18,128 bases of DNA from Candidatus Heimdallarchaeota archaeon (GTDB lineage: Archaea > Asgardarchaeota > Heimdallarchaeia > Hodarchaeales > LC-3). Shown one piece after another: positions 1 to 6,789 of this stretch. The stretch spans positions 1 to 18,128 of the forward strand of contig DAHXPE010000375.1 in assembly GCA_027364495.1 (NCBI GenBank). The letters run 5' to 3'. The notes under the pieces are model-generated. The model worked only from the letters and a program-made list of their open reading frames with translations. It was not told the origin of the DNA and did no database searches. How positions within the stretch are numbered: the stretch's first letter is position 1; each line of letters begins with the position of its first letter. The position numbers and the translations under genes were made by a program.

Positions 1-1
1 A

Positions 2-148
2 CTAATAGCAGAAAAAAGACCAAATACAATAGAAAAGCTATTTAGCATAAGATTGCAAGAAAAATTGATTAATTATAAAGACTGGTATTTAAAAATATTA
101 TTTAAGATAATAAATTTTGATTTTAATTATAATAAAATAAATTACTAA
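2..148 (+). CDS. C-terminal end of an unidentified protein (5' end off the window)
   Basis: Only this plus-strand frame stays open from the left edge; it runs 48 codons to a TAA at 146-148, while the other two plus frames hit stops early. The visible tail is lysine-, isoleucine- and asparagine-rich with two aromatic clusters (DWY, NFDFNY) and looks helical. It is followed immediately by a T8 run, as expected for a real 3' end in archaea. I do not recognise the family from 48 residues, and no function can be assigned. Confidence 0.5.
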   Translation, partial: LIAEKRPNTIEKLFSIRLQEKLINYKDWYLKILFKIINFDFNYNKINY

Positions 149-160
149 TGTTTTTTTTCT
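149..160 (+). terminator. Oligo-T archaeal-type terminator
   Basis: Eight consecutive T (151-158) start two bases after the stop codon of the upstream partial gene. Archaeal RNA polymerase terminates on oligo-T tracts without needing a hairpin, and none is evident here. Confidence 0.5.
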
Positions 161-171
161 TAAAAAAAAAG

Positions 172-185
172 GTTGTAATTACAAC
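172..185. promoter_or_regulatory. 14-bp perfect palindrome upstream of the acidic-repeat protein gene
   Basis: GTTGTAATTACAAC is a perfect 14-bp palindrome located about 40 bp upstream of the TATA-like box at 223-231. Its size and symmetry fit a dimeric transcription-factor site. No factor can be named. Confidence 0.45.
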
Positions 186-222
186 GATTATGATTTGCCT
201 TGAACAAAATATTTCAATTTGG

Positions 223-231
223 TTTATAAAA
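223..231 (+). promoter_or_regulatory. TATA-like box for the gene starting at 264
   Basis: TTTATAAAA matches an archaeal TATA box. With the usual distance of about 25-27 bp, transcription would start near 252, about 12 nt before the GTG start at 264. The mRNA would then have a very short leader, consistent with the lack of a clear Shine-Dalgarno sequence. Confidence 0.5.
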
Positions 232-238
232 GAGATTT

Positions 239-253
239 TTGACTGGCAGTCAA
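239..253. promoter_or_regulatory. 15-bp inverted repeat over the predicted transcription start
   Basis: TTGACT-GGC-AGTCAA is a perfect 6-3-6 inverted repeat between the TATA-like box and the GTG start, covering the expected transcription start. A repressor bound here would block RNA polymerase. Operator function is inferred from position and symmetry. Confidence 0.45.
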
Positions 254-263
254 GATTTTAAGA

Positions 264-2075
264 GTGAAAGTAACTTTGTCAGATAAACAAAATAATAATA
301 GTAGAAATTTTAGAAATAATTCATCAAATCAACGAAATAGGCAATCTAAACCAGGCTATAAAAGAAATCCTGCACCAGATCGATCTTCAAGACGACCAAG
401 ATCAGGAGGGTTAGTTAAGGCTAAAATATTAGATTATAGACCAGGTAAAGAATTTGGAAAATTAGTCCCATTAGAAGGGGAATTTCGTCTTACACAACTA
501 GTTTTTTATAAAAATTCATTTGATGAACGAGTGGAACATCATATTTACAAGAATCAAGAGGTTCTTGTCTTAATACAAAAAGAAAATGATAACCCAGAAG
601 TTAAAAAAATCGAAGTTTCAATTGATTATAGAACTATACCCGGTGACGAAAAATACACTGAAGGAAGAGATGAAACTAAAAAAGAAACACGTCATTCTTT
701 TAAAGAAACTGGATCCAATCAATTACAAGACAAGAAAGAAGGCTATCAGAAAACTAAACCGAAGAATTTTAACAAACCACCAGCAGCTGCAACAAGTTCA
801 ACACTTTCTTCTTCAGGATCTCTTCCAGTGAGTCAGGAAAAGGACAAAGTATCATCCAAACCCTCTACTCCTAAAAAAGATAAAAAACCAAGAGTAGATA
901 AACAAAAAGAACAACCAATTAATCCATTAGCTGAAATGGAGACATCAACTGAAGCTATTAAAGAAGAAACTAAAGTTAAAACCGAGTTTGGTAAGGGTAA
1001 AAAATCTAAGGATAAATCTAAATCTAAAGATAAGAAAAATGAAAAACCTTTTCAGGAATTAACTGATGTTGAAGTTGTAAAAGAGCAACCAATTTCAGAG
1101 ATTGAGGAAGTAAGAGAAGAACCAATTTCAGAGATTGAGGAAGTAAGAGAAGAACCAATTTCAGAGATTGAGGAAGTAAAAGAAGAACCAATTTCAGAGA
1201 TTGAGGAAGTAAAAGAAGAACCAATTTCAGAGATTGAGGAAGAAAATGAAGAACCAACTTCTCTGGAAAGTGAAATTATTGATGAGGAAATAATTTCTGA
1301 AATAAAAGGATTTTCTAGTGAAGATATTCTCGAAGAAAGCAATAAAAAGTTAGATTCAGGCGAACCCGCAATTTTTACTGATATTAGCGAGGACGTTGAT
1401 GAATTAAATTCATTAGTTGATCAAATAAGTGCTTCAGAAGAGGAATCAAGTGAAGAAAGTGCAAAAGAGAATGAAAATGAAAATGACATAGCATCATTAA
1501 TCCCACCAATTGATGAATTAGAAATAAAAGAAACAGAGCAGGATTCATTTGATGAGAACGCTGACATTGATGACAATCTTGTTTCAGCACCTTCATCTAC
1601 TGAAGATTTAGCGGATGTTGAAAAGCAATTTCAAGATATGATGAGCACTAGTGATGATCGCAAATCAGAAGATGAAACTGAATCAAAAATAGATTCCAAA
1701 TATCAAAAAGGTTTCTCTTCCGATAGTAGTTCGATATTGAAATCTAAAAAATCTTCTAAGCCAAAAGTTGAAGAAGATATTGATAATGAACCAAGAAAAA
1801 CTCTTAAAGAGGAATTAGCAGAAGAAAGTGAAGAGGAATCTTTATTAGAAAAATTGGTTAGTAAAATAGCTGTCGAAATTGATGATGATGATGATGATGA
1901 AGACGAATATGAAAATGAAGAAGAAAATGAAAACAATGACGATACAGACAAAAAATTATCATCCTCAACACTTCAAATAAAAAACAAAAACGTCCTTTCA
2001 GAAATCGATCATGAAACAGTTAAAGAAAATGAACATGATGAGAAAGACAAGGATGATGAAGAAGAATCTGATTAA
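264..2075 (+). CDS. Cold-shock/OB-like domain protein with a long acidic repeat tail
   Basis: This 603-residue protein has three parts. Residues 1-48 are rich in Asn, Arg and Ser and probably disordered and nucleic-acid binding. Residues 49-120 look like a small OB-fold/cold-shock-type domain, with a GKEFGKL segment, a QLVFYKNSF strand and a YKNQEVLVLI strand at the expected spacing; this is by eye and moderately uncertain. Residues 121-603 are low-complexity, first Lys/Ser/Thr-rich and then strongly acidic, with a tandem 11-residue repeat (about 270-325), a run of six Asp (about 540-545) and a Glu/Asp-rich C-terminus. No membrane segment is seen. The start is GTG, with no in-frame ATG nearby. 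A role in RNA or single-stranded DNA binding, with the acidic tail as a modulating or scaffolding region, is inference. It is convergent with the next gene. Confidence 0.8.
   Translation: MKVTLSDKQNNNSRNFRNNSSNQRNRQSKPGYKRNPAPDRSSRRPRSGGLVKAKILDYRPGKEFGKLVPLEGEFRLTQLVFYKNSFDERVEHHIYKNQEVLVLIQKENDNPEVKKIEVSIDYRTIPGDEKYTEGRDETKKETRHSFKETGSNQLQDKKEGYQKTKPKNFNKPPAAATSSTLSSSGSLPVSQEKDKVSSKPSTPKKDKKPRVDKQKEQPINPLAEMETSTEAIKEETKVKTEFGKGKKSKDKSKSKDKKNEKPFQELTDVEVVKEQPISEIEEVREEPISEIEEVREEPISEIEEVKEEPISEIEEVKEEPISEIEEENEEPTSLESEIIDEEIISEIKGFSSEDILEESNKKLDSGEPAIFTDISEDVDELNSLVDQISASEEESSEESAKENENENDIASLIPPIDELEIKETEQDSFDENADIDDNLVSAPSSTEDLADVEKQFQDMMSTSDDRKSEDETESKIDSKYQKGFSSDSSSILKSKKSSKPKVEEDIDNEPRKTLKEELAEESEEESLLEKLVSKIAVEIDDDDDDEDEYENEEENENNDDTDKKLSSSTLQIKNKNVLSEIDHETVKENEHDEKDKDDEEESD
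1071..1271 (+). repeat. 33-bp in-frame tandem repeat (11 residues per unit)
   Basis: Four 33-bp units at 1107-1139, 1140-1172, 1173-1205 and 1206-1238 encode E-V-[RK]-E-E-P-I-S-E-I-E. Units 1-2 are identical, units 3-4 are identical, and the two pairs differ at one base. A diverged copy precedes them (1071-1106) and a degenerate copy follows (1239-1271). Near-identity at synonymous positions implies recent expansion. Confidence 0.9.
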
Positions 2076-2104
2076 ACAACTTTCATAATTTTACAATTTT
2101 TCTT

Positions 2105-3508
2105 TTAGCCTCGAAAATCAACTTTATTTACAGCTAAAATTTGATCCGTGGTTGAAGGATATTGATTAAATATCGATGTTTTAGCCTGTTCGTGAACAAA
2201 TAGCTTTCTCTTTGGCTTTTTAATAATTTCTTCTATTAATATAGAAATCTCCTCGTCATTTAAGCTTGATTTAATGTCGAAGGATTCAATATTAATACAT
2301 TTATCAATATTTATTTGTAAATCAACGGAATCTGGAATTCTAAGACTGGTATCGTTTGATTCATATTTCTCTTTCCATTCATTAATAAATTTTCTTCGTT
2401 CTTTCAGGAGTTGATCAACTGAATCTTTAATTATTTCTTCTTTATTAGGAAAGGAACAATGATAGATATTTTGTAAGATATCAAATTTTTCGGTAATGAA
2501 AATTTCAGGTGCCATTTTTAGAGCTAAATCTCGATCAATAGAAGCTATAGGAAACTTTTGAACTAATTTTAAAATCCTATTTCTCTCTAAGCTCTCAATA
2601 ATTTTACCTTTCTCTAATTCTTCTAAATATTGTATTTCATCAATAATAACTTCAATTGCCTCTTGTCTATGACCTAATTTAAGAAGATAATTAATAACAG
2701 CTCGTGCTCCAACTAATTCGGCGGCTTTTAAATCAGCATGAATCATATAATTTCTGTTTGCGGTATTAATGAGGGCAGAAAGTATTTTGCTGAGAATCCA
2801 CATAAGAATGAAAAAAAGAAGAATATACAGAAACATCAAGATAACTACGCGTAAGGGATTGGTATTTCCTTCATTACTTGAATCGAAAAATATTAGGATA
2901 GCAATTTCTCTAATAAAGTAAAGCAAAGGCCCAACAAATGGTATAAAGAAAAATTTACGATGTTGAGATGCATAGATGCGAATGATAGAAGATTTACTTG
3001 CAAGTTCAAGATCTATAACTAATCCAGCCCGAAGCTCTTGTGTTTCTGCAACTTGTAAAATAGTTGGATGAAGTACTATTGTTTTTTTACCAAAAAGTCT
3101 ATAACTAAACATACTGGGTTTGGGTTCATTTGTCACGAAAATCTTATCATAATCATTTTCTCTACCGCTAATACTTTTGGATGAAATCTCAATAAAGATC
3201 AATAATTGTTGAGGAGTGAAATAATGATAAGTACGCTCACCAGATTCGTCCTTTGGGTAAAGCATATATTTCTCTTCTTTTCTGGAAACCGAGAAAAAAA
3301 ACCAAAAGACAATTAAATGTTGCACGACAAATAAAAAGGGTAAAGCCCATAAAACAGGTGAATTGTCTTGTGCAATTTTGATGCCAAAAAAATTAGGATC
3401 AGCTGTAGCCCTCATGATGAGGATTCCCAGCAAAATGAAAATATCAAGAATAAAATAAATCGCAAAAAAGCCATACATCTTGATTTTTAAAAATAAATTC
3501 CTAGCCAT
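2105..3508 (-). CDS. HtpX/M48-like membrane protein lacking the zinc-binding residues
   Basis: This 467-residue protein has hydrophobic segments at about 11-33, 52-73, 186-208 and 219-248. Residues 122-170 resemble the HtpX core: IFVTNEPKPSMF matches the segment before the active site, and ELRAGLVIDLELA aligns with the family pattern ELxAVLAHELGH. The HExxH motif is replaced by I-D-L-E-L (165-169). After the last membrane segment, RNYMIHADLKAAELVG (252-267) matches the M48 RE(Y/F)xADxxAAELTG motif, but Met replaces the third zinc-ligand Glu. All three ligands are therefore missing, so metallopeptidase activity is unlikely. Residues 280-467 are soluble, helical and charged, and I do not recognise them. 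It lies 61 bp downstream of the acyltransferase gene on the same strand, so co-transcription is likely. A regulatory or scaffolding pseudoprotease is inferred. Confidence 0.75.
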   Translation of the reverse strand: MARNLFLKIKMYGFFAIYFILDIFILLGILIMRATADPNFFGIKIAQDNSPVLWALPFLFVVQHLIVFWFFFSVSRKEEKYMLYPKDESGERTYHYFTPQQLLIFIEISSKSISGRENDYDKIFVTNEPKPSMFSYRLFGKKTIVLHPTILQVAETQELRAGLVIDLELASKSSIIRIYASQHRKFFFIPFVGPLLYFIREIAILIFFDSSNEGNTNPLRVVILMFLYILLFFILMWILSKILSALINTANRNYMIHADLKAAELVGARAVINYLLKLGHRQEAIEVIIDEIQYLEELEKGKIIESLERNRILKLVQKFPIASIDRDLALKMAPEIFITEKFDILQNIYHCSFPNKEEIIKDSVDQLLKERRKFINEWKEKYESNDTSLRIPDSVDLQINIDKCINIESFDIKSSLNDEEISILIEEIIKKPKRKLFVHEQAKTSIFNQYPSTTDQILAVNKVDFRG

Positions 3509-3569
3509 GTTGGTAAAAACCTGCTTTTTACTGAAAAAAAAATTGATTTAAACTTGAAAATAACGATTC

Positions 3570-4481
3570 TTACATTTTATATAAAGTTTTTATTTTTGTA
3601 ATAATGTTATTTATTTTCTTTGAATATAGATTTTCATCGATTTTATCTAAGGGCATACCTAATTCTTTTTCCAGCAATTCTAAAAAGGAAGCTTCAACTT
3701 GTTTAAGTAATAACCAAATGCTTTTCATTATTGAATTAGCTATAGTGCGCGCATTATCGAAAAACTCATCTGATTGTTGATCCCAGCCGTTTGTTTTATA
3801 ATAATCTGAAAAGTATAGAGGCTTTCCAAATGTAATGGACATTTCAGAACCCCATTTAGGCATAGCAGATCCTACTTTTAGAACATTTTCAGATCCATGT
3901 ATATAAAATGGAATTACGGGAACTTTACCATTAAGTCGTAATATAATTCGACCAACTCCTGTTTTTCCTTCTAGTGTTAAGTTATGATAATCTGATAAGA
4001 CGCTCGAATGTGAAACTCTACCGCCTTGTGGAAAAATTATAACCGCCAAATTAGCTTTCAGGGATTCAATAGCATATCGAAGACCTGATTCTGGATTTTC
4101 TCTAAAAACAGGAAAACCACCTAAATATTTCATCTGTCGAAAAATGAAATTTTCTTTCATTGCTTTTCCGTTGATCATAAAGCTAATAAAATTGCGCAAA
4201 TGTCGCTTTGGGTTTGCAATGGCTGATCCGAAAATAATTGAATCAAGATGCGATTTATGATTTCCACAAAATATTACAGGGGTACCTTCAGGAAACTTCT
4301 GTAAATATTCAACTCCGTTAATTTCTATTTTGAATAACTTTTCAAATGTCCTAGGAACGAATAGACGTGCAAACGTATAAAAAAATTTCTTCCGAAAGTT
4401 CCATCTTGGAGCATCTGTTGATAATGTGACACTTGGGGTATTATAATCAACAGATTGATCATCATGTTCTAGGAAGGTCAC
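3570..4481 (-). CDS. PlsC-type glycerolipid acyltransferase (1-acylglycerol-3-phosphate acyltransferase family)
   Basis: This 303-residue protein has acyltransferase motifs in canonical order. NHKSHLD (74-80) provides the HX4D catalytic pair H75/D80. GGFPVFRE (121-128) is motif II. FPQGGR (150-155) stands where FPEGTR is usual, so Gln replaces the conserved Glu and Gly replaces Thr. VPVIPFYI (187-194) is motif IV. Family members transfer an acyl group to the sn-2 position of lysophosphatidate or related lipids at the membrane. The 257-303 tail is a helical extension. There is no clear transmembrane anchor. The start is GTG at 4481, chosen because no ATG lies upstream in frame and a TATA-like box 27 bp upstream predicts a nearly leaderless mRNA. 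The substrate in an archaeon, whose core lipids are normally isoprenoid ethers, is not predictable from sequence. Confidence 0.85.
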   Translation of the reverse strand: MTFLEHDDQSVDYNTPSVTLSTDAPRWNFRKKFFYTFARLFVPRTFEKLFKIEINGVEYLQKFPEGTPVIFCGNHKSHLDSIIFGSAIANPKRHLRNFISFMINGKAMKENFIFRQMKYLGGFPVFRENPESGLRYAIESLKANLAVIIFPQGGRVSHSSVLSDYHNLTLEGKTGVGRIILRLNGKVPVIPFYIHGSENVLKVGSAMPKWGSEMSITFGKPLYFSDYYKTNGWDQQSDEFFDNARTIANSIMKSIWLLLKQVEASFLELLEKELGMPLDKIDENLYSKKINNIITKIKTLYKM

Positions 4482-4502
4482 ATTAAATACTTCTATTTGT
4501 AT

Positions 4503-4513
4503 TAATTATAAAT
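4503..4513 (-). promoter_or_regulatory. TATA-like box for the acyltransferase gene
   Basis: On the minus strand ATTTATAATT is centred about 27 bp before the GTG start at 4481. Transcription would start at or next to the start codon, implying a leaderless transcript, and no Shine-Dalgarno sequence is visible. Confidence 0.4.
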
Positions 4514-4711
4514 TTTTTTTTTCTTTTATTTCTTTTTCGAAAACTCAGCATTATTGTTAAGAATACTAACTGATTTTTTTTTACTTGATTATGCTTTAAA
4601 AATTTACCCCTTACTTTATAAGATGTTAATCATGTTTTCAAAATTAAATACGTTTCATTTTATAAATTCAAAATAGTTTTGTATCATTGTTGTGAAAAAA
4701 AGATCAAAATA

Positions 4712-4722
4712 CATATATATTT
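4712..4722 (+). promoter_or_regulatory. TATA-like box for the Nre repair gene
   Basis: ATATATATTTA sits about 60 bp before the ATG at 4776, placing the transcription start near 4740-4745 with a leader of roughly 30 nt. The 294-bp gap between this gene and the divergent acyltransferase gene otherwise shows only AT-rich sequence. Confidence 0.35.
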
Positions 4723-4775
4723 ATTTTAATCAGCTGTCTCATAGGCTAATTAATTAAGGTTGTTTATCAATATTT

Positions 4776-6173
4776 ATGATTAATAAAAGGAATAAACTTC
4801 AATTAGGTAAATCTACAAAAGTAGTTACTGCACAACTTCCTTTTTTTGATTCTTTTTTTTCAGATATACAATCTGTAAATGATTTAATGCCAAATAAATC
4901 CCATCCAAATGTTAAATCATTTTCATTAAATTTAAATGTTTCAAATGAATATAATTCAGCATGTGTAGATTGTAAAGGATCCAAAATGCTTTGTGGAAGG
5001 TTAAGATGTCCTATTATAGCTAAGATGGATACTTTCAAAGGTATATATCCAGATTTACAAAAAAAAGAACTTTTTGGAGCATCGCCACCAAGTGTGTTCA
5101 TTGGAAGAATTAACTATCCAAATGTCTATGTAGGTCCCATGGTACCACCAGACTCAGGAAATACGTCAATATATGATGATACTGAGCAATGGTTTGGTTT
5201 ATCTCAGAAAAGAATATTAGAATTACGTTTAAAGCTTGTGCGTGGAAAATTCAAAGCTAATGTAAAAGATCTCAATCAGAATAACAGATTACTTGACTTA
5301 ACACAGGAAATTGGATTATCAAAAAATTCTATTGAGTCAGAAATGAATTTGAAAAAATTTCCGAAACAGCAATTAAAATTGGATGACAATGTTCAACCAA
5401 TGGGCCCAACTGCAACCCTAAAATCATTATTCTTAGGATCATCAAGTACTAATCATCAAATTGAAAAATATTCTTCAGACTCTGATCTAATAGCTAAAAA
5501 TGCTATAATTGAATTACGCCTGAATGGAGCAAAACAAACTGATATAACAAGAGCCTTTTCACTAGGACTTTTCGGAATTCAAAAAACAAGAAAAATGGTT
5601 CCTACTCGCTGGAGTATAACAGCAGTAGATTCGACTTTAGGACTTTATTACTGGAAGAAGATACAAAATTTTCCACTAATAAATGAGGTGAGGATTTTTG
5701 AAAGCACTTACATGGCAAATCGATTTCTGATTATGATGGTACCTGCAACTTGGAAATATGAACTCATGGAAGCATGGTTCCCAAATAGTGCTTGGAACCC
5801 AGGTCGAAATATTGCCTTAGTAAATGATTATGAAGGATTTAAAGGAAGAAAAACCTATGCCAGTATTGGGGGTTGTTATTATGCTGGTAGAAATATGATT
5901 GGGCAATATTTGGATAATGAACAAAAACAAGCCAGTATCGTAATAATGCGTGAGACATATCCTGGTCAGGATATGCCAATGGGTGTCTGGTTGGTGAGAG
6001 AAATGATTCGTAAAGCGTTGCAATTTCCTTATATGAAATTTGACACAAAAAAAGATGCTTTTGATTATATTAAAGAACGATTACTAATTGCACCTGACTA
6101 CTGGAAAAAACATTCTGGAGTTTTTAACATGCAAAATGAAAAAATCCAATATAATTTGAATCAATTTTATTAG
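4776..6173 (+). CDS. nreA: Archaeal Nre-family DNA repair protein (NreA type)
   Basis: This 465-residue protein has the Nre-family (formerly DUF650/DUF651) layout. An N-terminal four-cysteine zinc module has C63, C66, C73 and C78 in the order CVDCKGSKMLCGRLRCP. Next comes the conserved block around PPSVFIGRINYPNVYVGPMVPP (103-125), and then the C-terminal domain with LFGIQKTRKMVPTRWSITAVD (about 270-290) and GCYYAGRN. The last eight residues, QYNLNQFY (458-465), fit a PCNA-interacting peptide of the form QxxLxx-aromatic-aromatic. In Haloferax volcanii, NreA acts in repair of mitomycin C damage and binds PCNA through a C-terminal PIP motif. The same role, in the nucleus-free cytoplasm on damaged DNA, is inferred here. 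The enzymatic activity of the family is not established. The start ATG has only weak Shine-Dalgarno support. Confidence 0.93.
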   Translation: MINKRNKLQLGKSTKVVTAQLPFFDSFFSDIQSVNDLMPNKSHPNVKSFSLNLNVSNEYNSACVDCKGSKMLCGRLRCPIIAKMDTFKGIYPDLQKKELFGASPPSVFIGRINYPNVYVGPMVPPDSGNTSIYDDTEQWFGLSQKRILELRLKLVRGKFKANVKDLNQNNRLLDLTQEIGLSKNSIESEMNLKKFPKQQLKLDDNVQPMGPTATLKSLFLGSSSTNHQIEKYSSDSDLIAKNAIIELRLNGAKQTDITRAFSLGLFGIQKTRKMVPTRWSITAVDSTLGLYYWKKIQNFPLINEVRIFESTYMANRFLIMMVPATWKYELMEAWFPNSAWNPGRNIALVNDYEGFKGRKTYASIGGCYYAGRNMIGQYLDNEQKQASIVIMRETYPGQDMPMGVWLVREMIRKALQFPYMKFDTKKDAFDYIKERLLIAPDYWKKHSGVFNMQNEKIQYNLNQFY

Positions 6174-6185
6174 AAAAATAGGTAT

Positions 6186-6422
6186 TTAATTTAAAATATT
6201 ATATTGAAGCACAGAACTAGGAACACGTATAATATCATCAAGTTTTATTCCTTTATTTAAAAGAGTAGCAATAGACGTCGGGTCAATACCGTAAGATTTA
6301 GTCAAAAACTTAGCATTAGCTTCATCGATCCATTTTATCTTTTCTAAACCAGGATTCACCTGTTCAACTTCAGCCCACCAGTATTGAAATTTTGAGATTT
6401 TTCTAATTGTTATATAGTTCAT
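6186..6422 (-). CDS. Small protein of unknown function (78 aa)
   Basis: This 78-residue predicted soluble protein has an aromatic N-terminus (FQYWWAEVEQ) and a helical remainder, ending with IDPTSIATLLNKGIKLDDIIRVP. That end reads like a small helix-turn-helix or helical-bundle segment, but I do not recognise a family. A good Shine-Dalgarno sequence, AGGTGA, lies four bases before the ATG, and a TATA-like AAATTATACTT lies upstream (about 6472-6481). Both support a real gene. It is convergent with the Nre gene, with a 12-bp gap. Confidence 0.7.
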   Translation of the reverse strand: MNYITIRKISKFQYWWAEVEQVNPGLEKIKWIDEANAKFLTKSYGIDPTSIATLLNKGIKLDDIIRVPSSVLQYNILN

Positions 6423-6789
6423 AGAATCACCTATTTTTATTATGCAAAACTAATGGTGTAATTTGCCTTAAGTATAATTTAGTTACAGCCCTCTCCCAAA
6501 AAGGAGGGTTTTAAAGACCCTCGAAACATGGTGAAAAAAATTAGAAAAAAATCGATTTTAAATATCTGAATTGATGTTAATTTTTGAATTATAATGTTGG
6601 TGCTTATAACCATTAAATTTGTTTGACCAATTCTTTATATTGTTCATGTTTGTTCACCTTTTCCTTCATGTAGTAACTCCTAACCTGTGGATATAAGGTT
6701 TGGGAAATGTATAAGGGTGAAAAAGAATAAAATATGTAAAAAATTCTTATAGTTAGGAATTTATTACAAATTTTGATATAATTAGAAAG
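6423..6789. other. 367-bp intergenic region with hairpins and no evident gene
   Basis: This lies between valS and the 78-aa gene, both on the minus strand. It holds the promoter and RBS of the small gene (6423-6481), the competing hairpins at 6488-6522, and a weak dyad AACCT/AGGTT near 6682-6699. On the minus strand there are T-rich stretches at about 6720-6745, suited to ending the valS transcript. The longest ATG-initiated reading frames I followed here are under 20 codons. No tRNA-like fold was recognised. Confidence 0.5.
6488..6522 (-). terminator. Mutually exclusive hairpins with a U-tract (terminator- or attenuator-like)
   Basis: Read on the minus strand, GAGGGT (6522-6517) pairs with ACCCTC (6509-6504), followed by a C and U5. 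The same ACCCTC can instead pair with the later GAGGG (6493-6489). The two stems share one arm and cannot coexist. The first stem plus U5 resembles an intrinsic terminator. It lies about 270 bp beyond valS and just upstream of the small gene's promoter. Confidence 0.4.

Noticed and set aside
1024..1342. Minus-strand open frames across the acidic repeat region
   Set aside because: They are antisense shadows of the 33-bp repeats and produce repetitive Leu/Gln- or Ser-rich strings with no start signals. The plus-strand frame spans the whole region and explains it.
6423..6789. Possible tRNA or C/D-box RNA in the gap between valS and the 78-aa gene
   Set aside because: I found no T-arm motif, no cloverleaf-compatible arms and no paired box C/box D elements; only the local hairpins at 6488-6522 stand out.
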